A stretch of 64,000 nt of DNA from Manduca sexta (taxonomy: Eukaryota; Arthropoda; Insecta; Lepidoptera; Sphingidae). The notes beneath the pieces were generated by a model. That model made no database searches, had not been told where the DNA came from, and was given only the letters and a program-made list of their open reading frames with translations. Shown piece after piece: positions 11,552 to 23,600 of the stretch. Every line of letters begins with the position of its first letter. The stretch's first letter is position 1. The stretch covers positions 19,500,589 to 19,564,588 of the forward strand of contig NC_051142.1 in assembly GCF_014839805.1 (NCBI RefSeq), in the 5' to 3' direction. The translations under genes were made by a program, and so were the position numbers.

Positions 11552-14500
11552 GTCGTTGACATAAACAATAACTAGCACGCACGATAATGCATTCAAAATA
11601 CTTGGATTTAATATCACAAATATTAATATATTTTATAGTGAAAGCAAATAAATTCACTTTGGAAATATTACGTCCTCACGTATCACTTCACAATTTTTTT
11701 TCTTTTTTTGGCATTAGAAATGTAACGTCAGACGTTCAATGTTGCCATAAATAATATGAAAATTTCTGCTTTTATATAATTTTGCAAGGCAAGATGGATA
11801 AATACGAAAGAATAAAAACTATCTATAGAATCGTTTAAAATTAATATCATAGTAATATTGACCACAAAAATCATTTTTTCATAGTTTGGTATTCTAATTT
11901 TGAAAAGCATAAATCAATTAATATAGTAAAAGAATGTCTTAAAACGGTCCAGAATATATATTACGAAATATTTTAAATGAACATATTATTAGTATTTCAT
12001 TATTATTACACTTACATTTTCTCCAAGAATATTTCTGTTTATCAATGTGCCGAAAAATTCCTTGCAACAAAATGTTGCCAATATTATATTTACTACTACT
12101 ACACTTTATGAATATTCTACCAACATAAATAATCTTTACCTCATAGTGGTAAAATCTTGAAATGTTCAGAAATAGAGACTTTTTCATAATTACATAAAAA
12201 TTGTTTACCCTCCACGTAGACGCTAAAAAAAAATTGTTAGCTTGTTTTGATAGATATGGGCAGTGTGGGCAGGTAGTAGGTACTAACCTACACTATGTAT
12301 TTGAGAGAGTTGCCGACACTTCGATGTAAATAGATACAATTACATTATATCCAAAAGTCATATTTTATACACCAAAAAGAAACTAAATGCTGTTTGTTAG
12401 TCTTTGCAAAGTTGGTATGTTCTTCAAATATCAATACGAAAACTGAAAGCATCAAAACGAACTACATAGCTAAAATTAAAACATATAAGTAATACATTTT
12501 GAGATGATGAAATAAATAAAATATGCTGGTCTGTATCAATAAATTCCATGATAAACAAGTGATATTAGGTACCCACTACCCAGTAACCACGTGTTTTTAT
12601 GTTGGGCATATTGAAGTGAATGCATACTTTGTATGGGAAGGTGGAGTAGTGAAGGGGAATGATGATGTTTTCATTGAAGATTTTCGTGGAACAGAGGCCA
12701 GAGGTTTGATTCCCGCATTAAAGCAAACATTGTTAGTTTCGGCTTGAACTATTTGAATCAACGTTGTAGGTGGTATCTTATGTCACGGATTATTTTATTC
12801 AGGCATGGTTGCATTAGATAGCAATCTACTCAGAAAAAATACACGCCATGGTGCATCTCTATTTAGCTTAGCTAATTTCTCTTCACGTTCCCAGAATTCA
12901 ATAATATGCCTCGGAAGGGAAACGTGTGCGTAGGTTCAATTTTCCTAAATTATTGTTTCAAGTTTTGTGGGTCAGCTGGTTTGCTGGATGTTTAATATAT
13001 TTTGTTGTGAGTAGGTATATTTTGACTATTCTATTCTAGATTCTATTCAGTGTTCCGAACGTTATCGTCTGAGAATTGTTGGTGCGTGTACGAATCAGGA
13101 TTATTAGAATTAATTTGTAAACTAGATTTCCTATTAAAATCTAAATATTTGTATACCTACTTATGAGATCTCATTAATGTTAATAAGTATCTGTTGTAGT
13201 CGATATCTCACAGTTTATTAGCTCGTAGGCCTTCAGAATTTTTAGCATTGTAGGTTATGTCTACGCTGCGGCATGGATGCAAATCTTTTTCGGGAATTAA
13301 TTATTAAAGGCCAATTCTGTCCTTTCTTGGTAATAACGATTGCTTATTTCACTAATAGGAGGGTACATTACTCTTGAGTGCTATAGGCTACTTTTTATCT
13401 TTTTATTCAGTTGGAAATATAAGTATTAGCGCGGTTCTATTTATAAATTTTCATTTGGATACTTATAGGACTCGCCGGCCGTTTTTCAAGCTGGAGCCAT
13501 AATTAGGTAGGTACATTTGCGGTAATGTCCAAAATTTTATTTCAAGCATGAAAAACATTATAGTTATGTTCGAAAATTAGGTAAATCATAATATACCAGA
13601 TATTATCTGATATTGGAATGACCTTTTCAACACAACAATCCAGTTGGAAGCTGTAAAATTTGCATTAGTTCGATTTCTGTAGGCTAAAACATAAAATTTC
13701 GAGATTAAATATTTTTGACATGCTAAACAACCAATATGGATTATGCTAGGCTTTACAGTTTACATTTTCGACACCAAGTATCCGAGCAACGGATTTCAAG
13801 CCTATCTAGTATTGGAATAACTAGATACCTCTATAATTTCTATATATTTACAGGAGCGGATCTCGACGGAAGAACACAAAGGCCGTGCCCTTTCTTGATA
13901 ACATAATATTTTATGTAACATACATATCAGCGTTAACGACATTTACTTATACGACATACTTATGTTCATAAATCTTATCTTATATAAGAGGAGAAAAAAA
14001 TTATAACATCTGTTAAACCTCATTACTATTAATATATTCAATAAAACATTTTTTTACAGACTGTTAATGATCCGGATTTTAACCAGTCTTTATTATAGGT
14101 TAGAACGCAAATAATATAACAGTCACATTTTATTTGGCAGACTCACAACACAGATGATTTTAAAGTGGCTCCATTATCATAAAGATCTGTATCACGTAGT
14201 TCAGGATCATACGACATTGATAAAAAATATAGCGAAAAAGCGCTTCACACAGCGTAGCGCGTATTTATATAAAACGTGCGTCTAATTCGACACGAAAGCG
14301 AAGCCGCTTCCAGTGCAAAATTCGGTGTCATCCCGTGTAACGTAACCTCGCTTTATTATGTGGTTAAATAAAATAGAACGTGGTTTACGCATGACGTGTT
14401 TCAGTTTAATTAATGATTGATATTGACGGTTTATAATTGAACGAATGTGAATTTGTTTGCAGATTGATATTCCCTGTTCGTCGCGCGGGAATGACAGACG

Positions 14501-14578
14501 ACTGTCGTATTGGCGGGAAAGTGTCGTCTGTTTGAATTCAATAGATATGTACACTGATTGTGTTGTGTTGTGAATTTT
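11552..14578. other. Divergent intergenic region between swm and ACC
   Basis: About 3 kb separates the swm start codon (minus) from the most upstream ACC start codon (plus). It must contain both promoters. Only the GC-richer patch at 14481-14545 looks regulatory. A degraded tRNA-type SINE piece lies near 12660-12745 (GGTTTGATTCCCGC). Nothing else is recognisable. Confidence 0.5.
14481..14545 (+). promoter_or_regulatory. Candidate ACC promoter P1 with E2F-like sites
   Basis: A GC-richer island in AT-rich DNA holds TTGGCGGGAAA (14510-14520), a match to the E2F consensus, and a second site-like GCGCGGGAAT (14483-14492). The inverted repeat ACAGACGAC / GTCGTCTGT (14494-14502 and 14523-14531) brackets the first site. 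A possible initiator TTCAATAG follows at 14537. A short upstream frame (ATG 14547, 8 codons) ends 5 bp before the candidate start at 14579. Confidence 0.35.
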
Positions 14579-14660
14579 ATGGTACTCGTAATTTTGTTCA
14601 TCATTTGTGTAATTTGGTATATATTCAATTTAGTTTTTAGAAGGAGGAAGAAAGAAATAG
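14579..14660 (+). CDS. ACC: Candidate ACC first exon A0: hydrophobic membrane anchor leader
   Basis: ATG at 14579 opens 27 codons plus one base, ending at donor G|GTAAGC. The peptide is a hydrophobic segment [20 protein letters not shown] followed by RRRKKEIG, a typical N-terminal signal-anchor. The single trailing base joins the exon at 20661 in phase (G|GT ACA GCG ATG), so translation runs straight into MADDGRN of the ACC leader without a stop. An in-frame stop lies at 14555-14557. Start context is weak (T at -3), while the ATG at 20669 has a good context (G at -3 and +4), so leaky scanning could give both anchored and soluble forms. It resembles human ACC2, whose short hydrophobic N-terminus anchors it to mitochondria. 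The exon could instead be a 5'UTR exon or belong to another gene. Confidence 0.55.
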
Positions 14661-17600
14661 GTAAGCTAAATTTGTTTAGTAATTTATATGCCGGTAATTT
14701 ATTGAAAGAATCTTGCGTATATGGCGGCAAATTTAAACAGGTTTTTAATAGGTTCAGATGGATGGAATTTATGATTTTATTTTTAATGAAATTAAATAGC
14801 TCATCGCAATTTAATTGATCACCAAATATTTAAACTTTACATGTACACCTGGTTCAAATGTTTCGCACCAGGAAATGATCTATATCGCATGTTCATATTA
14901 TCGAATGCTTTTTTAGCTATTAAAATATATTTTTTGAGTCGTAATTAAATAATACCCATTTCATTGATATTTCGGTACTCATTTAAAATGACGTTGTCAC
15001 GTCGGCGTGTATAGTATTTGAATAACAAATGACGATCGTGAATATGATTAACCCCACCATTGTACTCATTTACACATAATAGTACTACTACTATACTTAA
15101 TATAAGTATGCTATAACGTTACTTTATTCAGAAATTGAATATAATATTTTTTAATATATTTGTATAAGAACTCACAAGACAAGTAAGTCGCCGGCTGGAT
15201 AGATGCCTAGTTCAAGTCTTGCATATAAACGGTATCAAAACCAACTAGAATTTTGAACCAGCACGTTGCACCGGATTACTGTGCGCTGTTTCGCTATAAT
15301 TTAATTAATTACCATCTAATGTCTTAACATTAATTATCTTAACGAGCAGTTATTGCATTGACTACAATGGCAATTGTTTTGTAAAAAATACCTTAGGTAG
15401 ATATTTGAGGAAGGCAACGTCTCATAACACCGCCATACCCGCTCGTAAGTCAAGTATGTAGGTACAAGGAGTGTTCATTATTTATTTTCTTTAAGAGCAA
15501 TATGTACTTGATAATATCATGTAGTAGAAGACGTCTTATAGAGCTCTATGGTGGTAGAGCCATCCACTCTTTTTTATGGCACAGCAAAGTGACTGCTGTA
15601 CCTGATGGTAAGTGGAGTGGGGTCCAATAGAATGTTGACTGACGAGAGATGATTACCCTTCAGCAGTCGACACAATTATGCCGAACTGTTGGAACCGGAT
15701 ATACACAGGCTGATCTCGGAACGCGACACGCTTATGTGGGCCATTATGGCGGGTTTTAATACCTTATGTCCAGTGGTCGTTATCCGGGCGGATATAAAAT
15801 ACATCTTACCATCAGCAAGCAGTCTAAGGAGGTGTTAGGTGGCGCCATATTTAATACTAATGCAGTGGTATTAAACCGCAAAGTTTAATACCACAGCATT
15901 TTTTTAATCTAACCAAGATATGGTTAGATTAAAAAAGTTTTTATTCTTCAGTTCGAAAACCACATGAATTTCCTGGAGTCGGAACTTATACTTACCTCTC
16001 CGTTTAACATACGGGTGCACTGGCTGCACTTCCTGCTTTTTGAGATAATATGGCTGCGAGCTCAAAAAAAACTGTCTGAAACCGCAGTCAATGTAGGCTT
16101 TATACGTTTTACTAAGACTCTAAAACGCAGTGGGTAAAGCGCATGCTGTCAGCCTGGTCGAGAACTCAATGACCTTAGTTATATTAATGGGGTTTATGTG
16201 TCACCATATTTGAAAGTACTTAATATTTGCTTAATACCTGAAATAATACAGGCCCCGTATAGGCATATTGAGTTGATTAGTCCTTTGGTAAAAGCAACCA
16301 TATTAATCAAGACAAAATCCAAAACCCCGCTATAGTGACTGTCCTGAGTATCGTTCCGGGGTCAGCCGATGCATCCATTAAAGTCCGATTCCAATAAATT
16401 ATTCCAATAGTTAACTACGTTAATACGAAAAAACGAATAATAATAACTCAGCTGTTTACGTGTCAAACTTTAGTCTGGCCCACTTTCGCTAGGGCTCGGA
16501 TAATAATAATAATATCAGCCCTGTATTATATATGTACTTGCCCACTGCTGAGCACGGGCCTCCTCTACTACTGAGAGGGATTAGGCCTTAGTCCACCACG
16601 CTGGCCTAGTGCGGATTGGTAGACTCCACACACTTTCGAAATTCCTATAGAGAACTTCTCACATGTGCAGGTTTCCGCACGATGTTTTCCTTTACCGTAA
16701 AACCGAGCGATAAATTCTCAAATAATACACACATGATTTTAGAAAAGTCAGAGGTGTGTGCCCTTGGGATTAGAACCTGCGGACATTCATCTTGGCTGTC
16801 CGTTCCACACCCAACTAGGTTATTGCCGCTTAGGGCTCAGATAGTAGGAATTAAAGTCGTCTATGGGAATCTGCCATAATATCGCGACCTTAGAACTAAG
16901 GTGACCTAACTTGAAATCGACGATTTGTGGGGAAACAAATAAAAAAGATTTGAAAACAATATAAAAGGCAGTGAATTGGGCGGTCGCGGCGAAAGGGAGA
17001 ATCTGTTTTTATTCTATAATTTTGTCTTGTTCTCTTCATGCAGCATGCTTTGGAAGGTCGTTTTTTAATAAAATCGGAAAATATATTAATTTTGAGGTAG
17101 GTCACTTTAGTGCTAAGGCTGCGATATGTGATGTACTGACTCCACTATGTTGATTATTACTTAAGCCCAGTGCAATCACCTTGACATGTCTGGAAAAAAA
17201 TGACCCCACGTGAACAGGGCAGGAAGATAGCTATGACAGCGTTATCGTGTGTGACTTAAGTAACTACGATATAAGGCTGGCATCGAAAGATCACAATAAG
17301 CTGTCCGTATTGTTGCAGTAACAAACTTAAACCTTAATTCATAGGTCTTAAGTGCGGTTGATAAGTCAATGAATCGCTAACTCTCCTATGGAAGGACTCG
17401 GGGTACTGTCATTAGCGTACGTAGAGTAATATTCTAAGAAGTGGTTGCGGACCGATATTAGCGAAGCATGAAAACGTTTCGGAACAGATCCGTAACTTTT
17501 GTCTCTCGATTTACAGAGACCCCCTTATAACTTAGCAACTCTGCAGTAACGAAGGGTTCATATAACAAGGATAGTAAGTAAGTAAGTTCTAGATCGCGTT

Positions 17601-20600
17601 TATGCATATTATTAGAACCTATAAATTGTGTCGAGTTTCCTTTCGAAAAAAATTATCCTTCGCTCCTGCACCTCTGTCCATCCTCAAGTGATTATACAAG
17701 GGTCCAATTTGAACTAGAACTTTAGTTGATTTGACCAGCCTTAAGAAAACAAATTTCTAAGATTTAGGAGATTCCTAGCACAAATTACGCCGTATCTCTT
17801 ACCTATAAATAAAACATATAAAAGGTTCACCCAACACAAGCTTACTTTAATAGCTTAAATGGTGGAACTCACAGAATTTTTGTTAAGATTAAGTGATCTA
17901 AAGGTGACCTAAAGAGACCTTTGTCGAGACGTGACGTAGATACCTAACTAGTATTACTTGGAGCATAATTGCTCGTTCATGGTACTAATATTCACGAAAT
18001 TAATAATTATTGAGTTACTGTTTGCTGAACACTGCGTATTATTTAAGATTTCTAAAAGTTCATACATTAGGAGAGGCTACTATATACGTAGAGGCTTACA
18101 TAATACATTCCTACGATTAGCAGTCCGAAGTCAGGTAGTGCAATCTAGTACAGCAGAACGAGATATTTATTCTGTCAATATTTAATTTGGGATATATTAT
18201 GGTTTTTCTAATTTGACTTAATGATTGACCTAATAAAAGTCGCAGAAGGTCGCTGGATATGGGCCGCTTACAATAGGTCGATTTGAAAATCTTTGGTGGA
18301 GATTCATGTTCGGCAGTGGACATCCTGCGGCTGATGATATTATAGTTATCGTTAAATGCAGAGTAGTATGCAGAGTAGTACATTTATTACGCATTTTACT
18401 TTAGGCGTAGCCAGTAAGAGACGGGGTTGTTGAGCCGTATTCACCTAGATTTATGTTGGGCCCACTCCTGGGTTTTGAACCAGCTACTATACTACAACTG
18501 TATTAAACCACTATAATATTGAAATAAATATATAGTAACCATTTTTTGAGTCTTTGGTTGTGCAAAGCCCTTCGGGAAAATAATGTACATGCACATTGCT
18601 AAAGGTTAACAACTTACACAAGCCCGCTAGACTATAATACCTAGGCATTTTGTATCAGAAAAACACATACATTGTTGTCCGACCCTGGAATTGACCCCAG
18701 GACGTCTCAGTGCGTAAACTACTAGTCCAAGGAGCCAGTTGCCCTTCATTTCACATTAAGTATACGTCCTAAATCACCTTCAGCTGCGTGTGATGCGTGA
18801 CAGTTGCCGCTTTGACATCCGCCTCTTGATCCGTGATAACCTCTGCCGATAAATAGCACGTGGGCTAGCGGCTAGCGTGCTTCCTCGTCGCATGTCAAAG
18901 TCACACTGCTTTTTCTTAACTAAATGAGGAGAATTCACTACTGACAACAGTAACAACATTGCTGTGATTGTATTGCATGATATTGCTGCTAGTAATAACC
19001 ATAGGCGTTGCTAGGGTTAGTAGGGTGGAGGTAGGGACGGCGGGTGACGTCTTACTTTACCCAGGAGTTATAAATTTATAAGAATTGGGAAAGAATAGTC
19101 TACAATATGTTACTATCAAAGTAAAAAATTATCTTAATCCGCAAATTATGAAATATGTTATTAAGCGAAATCCTCCCTCTCAGTAGTAGAGGAGACCCGT
19201 GCTCAGCAGTGGGCAAGTATATAATACAGGGCTGATATTATATATTAAGTGAAATGGATGTCTTGTTTATTCTAGTGCCTTTCTCTCGCCTCTCTCCCCA
19301 CCCGCGAAAAATTACTTTTTCTATCAATATTTTTTATCATACTATTATACAATATGTAGGTAAATTATATAGCATCTGAAGTGGTGTAGGCGTCTTTTAA
19401 ATATAAACAACTCGATTACAGATAAATTTCAATGAAATTCCATTGTACCGACGGACGACGGTACCGATCGGAATCCAATGCGTTTTCATTAAGACATTCT
19501 ACTCCATAATAGCATCCCAGGCCCTCCTTTTATTCCAATACAGCGAAATTCTTGGACCATTGAATATAATTTTATTATAGACCCTTTTTCAAGGAATTAT
19601 GAAATCATTCAACTTAAATAGCATGCGTGTACACAACAGTGGCGAAAGGTGAAATTTTCGAAAGGGCTCCCGATGCAATATACATACTAATATACATACA
19701 TGCGGTCTACAAATTGTTTTGAAGATAATTAGATTCTACAGAAATTTTACATCAAGGGAATCCGGTGGGGATCAGGTCATATGGACCATCACCACTGATA
19801 CATAAACAGTAGCAACTCCACTCTGATGATTGATCATTTAGTGGTGTATACGAGTTGTTATGTACGTATTATTGTTTAGTGATTACAGTATCTTATAAAT
19901 TGGCTTATATATTATAGGTATATTGTTATAAATTCTTATGGAGAACAAAATGTATATTTTCTGGTTCGAACTGGTGACGTTCTGGTAGTAAGTACTCTAT
20001 TCTCTATAACGTGGCCAGGGCAATGTGACCCCTATACATCTCTGGTAAGTGGCGTATGGTCTAGAATCTGGATAGAGTGTCGACTGACGAGAGATGATTA
20101 CCTTGACCGGTCGACACAATTATGCCAACCTGTTTGAACCAGATATACATAGGCCGATCCCGGAACGCCACACATTTACGTAGGCCACGATGGCGGGTAT
20201 TACAACTTACGTACGGTGGTCCCTATCCTGGTCGATACAAATATCCTGTGTTCTATGTTGAGGGACTCCTTTTTCCGCACTTAGCCCGAAGAAGGTAGGG
20301 CCTCTGTACGTTGTACAAATATCCTATCACGACTTTTAATCTTGTCTACCGATTTGATGGGTGTTGTGACTCATCGGCATCCCACTAGACACCAGCGCTG
20401 CAGTGTTATTAGAGCATGTAGGTAATGGGTTGTTGGCCCTTTGTTGGTGCTACGATTGCTTTAATCAATATGTATGATTTGAGCTTTTAAATTTTCTAAC
20501 ATTATTGTTCCAAGATTATTATTACTGAATGACCTAGGACGGGATCACGATCCTCAGTAATGAGGGGCCAACTGAAGAGAGAGATATTGTTCCAAGAATA

Positions 20601-23600
20601 AAATTGCTTGCTTTTTTCTTTCTTTATTAGTTTTTACATTTAATTTCGTTATCGTTCCAGGTACAGCGATGGCTGACGACGGGCGCAACAGCCAGGAGCA
20701 AGCCCACTCGTCCAGCGACAGCGACAACTTCGAGAAGATCGGCTCTGACGATGGACGGAATGACGAGAATGTGAGCTGCCATTAATTCTGTTTCATTCAT
20801 TTACTCGAGGGCCAGTCAGTTTGTCTTTTATATTACGGTGAGCTGCAAAATTCAGTATCATAAAAGAGGTGCTCGTATTTTGGCTCCAAATTGAGATTTA
20901 TTGATCCATAACAAAACTAAGATCATAAAGGTTACAGAGCAAATACACTATTATTTCCACGAGTTGATTTGTAAAATTTATCGGGAACAGTTTAGGAAAA
21001 TTTGAAATCATAGGGATATAGGGAAACTGCATAGTGAATCATTCGTTTATTTTTTGAAAACGACTATGGTATAGTAAATGATTGGGCGAATTTAGTTATC
21101 CATGTCGAAAAATTACATAAATTGAGCAGATTATTTTTAATATTTACCGCTTCACCAAAGAACAAAAAAATGGCAATAAAATTTAATAGAACAGTTTTCA
21201 TAATGTACTCTGTTATTTCAGAGCGACCCAAACTTCACGGTTGGAGACGAGTCCTCGGACCCTGGAGTGGAAGAGGGCCCGGCGCACGAGGGAGGGGACT
21301 CGTTCCCGAACGCTCCTCCGCCGAACATCAGGCGAGTGCTGACGAAAGCGCAGCAGCTCGCCCTGGCCGAGAGGAGAAGCAAGCTGAGGTATGTTCTTAA
21401 TGCTTTTAAATAATGTACGCTGTGCCAAAAAAAAAACTATCAGATTAAGGCGGTGTGGTAGGTAATTATACTAATTTAGACCTATGTTATAGCTTTACAC
21501 CACTCGTTTCTCTGAGCACCCAGTACTGGTGAATGGTCATAAGATGCTGTCTGCCGTTCAGGATTGCCCCGCTCTACCATTGGTTATCGTTCTAGCTAAT
21601 TATTTTAGCACCAAACTACGTTGCGTTCGAGGCCGTTATTTTAATTAAATTGGAAGTGCGTAATGCACGTTCGAGATGGCAGCACTTGTCGCTGATTAAG
21701 GTGCGATCGGATTTCGTGGCAGTAACAGATGCATTCATTTTATTAGAAATATAATGTTCCGTCGTTGAATTGTGGTAGCAATGTCGGAATTAAATAAAAG
21801 TAGAGAACAATTATTTAGGTAAAACAGTCGATAAATTCCTAATTTACTACAGCTACCGAAACTGTCCATAGATTAGATAGCCCGTAATTGCAAAATACTG
21901 ACTCACTTCAGTAGACGGGATAGAGACCTCTCCCCTATTCTGATTTTTGTGAAATTATTTAGAAAGTCGAATTTACCATTATCTAAACTTCTTGCCTAAG
22001 TAAAGCTAACCTATTATGTCTTCAATCGTAATGTTTTTAGTAAAATAATTTTGTAATAATCATAACAATTTTAACGAATAATTTTGAACTTCATCATATT
22101 TTTCTTCCAACTTCAAAGCACTATGATGTAAAAACCATCTTATTCCAAAAGGCATGGAAACTATACCTGGACAACCATATTAGGTAATACTAGCTTTTGC
22201 TCGCAGTTTTGCTCGCGTGATATAGTTTTTCCGGGATAAAAGTCCCGCTATATATTTTTCCGGGATGAAAAGTAGCCTTTGTCCTTTCCAGCGTCTCAAA
22301 CTATCTTCACATCAAGTTTCATTGAAATTCGTTCGGTAGTTATTGAGTTTATCGCATTCAGACAGACTGACGCGGCAGGGCCCTTATTCTGTACGATAGT
22401 GTAAACGCGTAACGCGGCCGTGTCATGTTATCTTCGAGAAATGTGCGTGGAATGGTATTCTGTAAGCCAAATTTCTATAGTCCTAAACATGATGCGTTGT
22501 GTTACGTGCTTGTTACACACTGTTTAAATAACGTGTGGGATAGAGAATAAGGCCCCAGGATACCTGTTTTATAATATTACTAGCTGACCCGACAGACGTT
22601 GTCCCGTCTTAACTATGAATTTGCAGCGCGCATTCTGTCAATCGCTGACAGCTATTTCAAACAATTGACAGTTATATTAATATTTTCGTTAAGTTTTCTT
22701 AAATTTCCTAATTTTCCGCGCAATTTTTAAAAATTTTCCTTTCATAAGAACCTTTTCCTGACAATAATAAATACAACAACAAAAAATAGTGCTAATTGGT
22801 CCAGCCGTTCACGCGTGATGGTGTGACCAAGGGAAATAGGGATTCATTTTTTTATATATATAGATAGATATACGAGTATGTATGTATTCGGGACTTTATT
22901 TTATTATGTGTGAATGTATGTAAGGATAGTGTTTGCCAAAGCAATTATTCAAGTACACTGAAATAAACAATATCATTAGTATTTCATACTATCACGCATT
23001 AATATGTTAGCTGAATCAAGGTCAACTTTCGAGAATGATTCATTATACGCGTATTCATTTAATTACGATAAAAAATGTAGATTATATCATCAGTATAAGT
23101 ATGTACTATCGCTTTTTAATCTGGAATTTGTTGATAACCTCTCGCAATAAAGATACAACACGCATCGTACCATACTCAATATTTACTTACGTCTATCACT
23201 TAATCTCCATGATATCTGTGACATCGAAATAAAACTAGTTTTCAGATATTTCGTTATTTTGTATATTATAATTTTCTTCTGACGTTTCGAAGACTGTAGC
23301 TTCCATGGTCACGGGGCGGACTGAGATGTTTTTCGTCCGAAAAGTCAACGTTACAATATCTAAACATATAAAAATGAATCCCTATTTCCCTTGGTCACGC
23401 CATCACGCGTGAACGGCTGGACCGATTTCACAAATTTTTGTTGTTGTGTTTGTTATTGTCAGGAGAAGGTTCTTATGAAAGAAAAAAAAATAAAAAATTG
23501 CGCGGAAAATTAGAAAATTTAAGAAAACTTAGCGAAAATATAAATTTTGTTTAACTGTCAATTGTTTGAAATAACTGACAGCGATTGACAGAATGCGCGC

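Larger units (their letters stand above)
14661..20660 (+). other. ACC intron 1 (6.0 kb): repeats only
   Basis: It contains a Lepidoptera-type dispersed repeat (15577-15835 and a second copy 20024-20245), a full SINE (16497-16840), a reversed SINE tail (19173-19245), a tRNA-head SINE fragment (about 18655-18745, ctggggtcaattccagggtc on the minus strand) and a member of another repeat family (19628-19800). No further exon was recognised. Confidence 0.6.

Noticed and set aside
12523..12747. 74-codon ORF starting at an ATG
   Set aside because: Its 3' part is a tRNA-derived repeat (GGTTTGATTCCCGC then gcaaacattg), so the frame is probably accidental.
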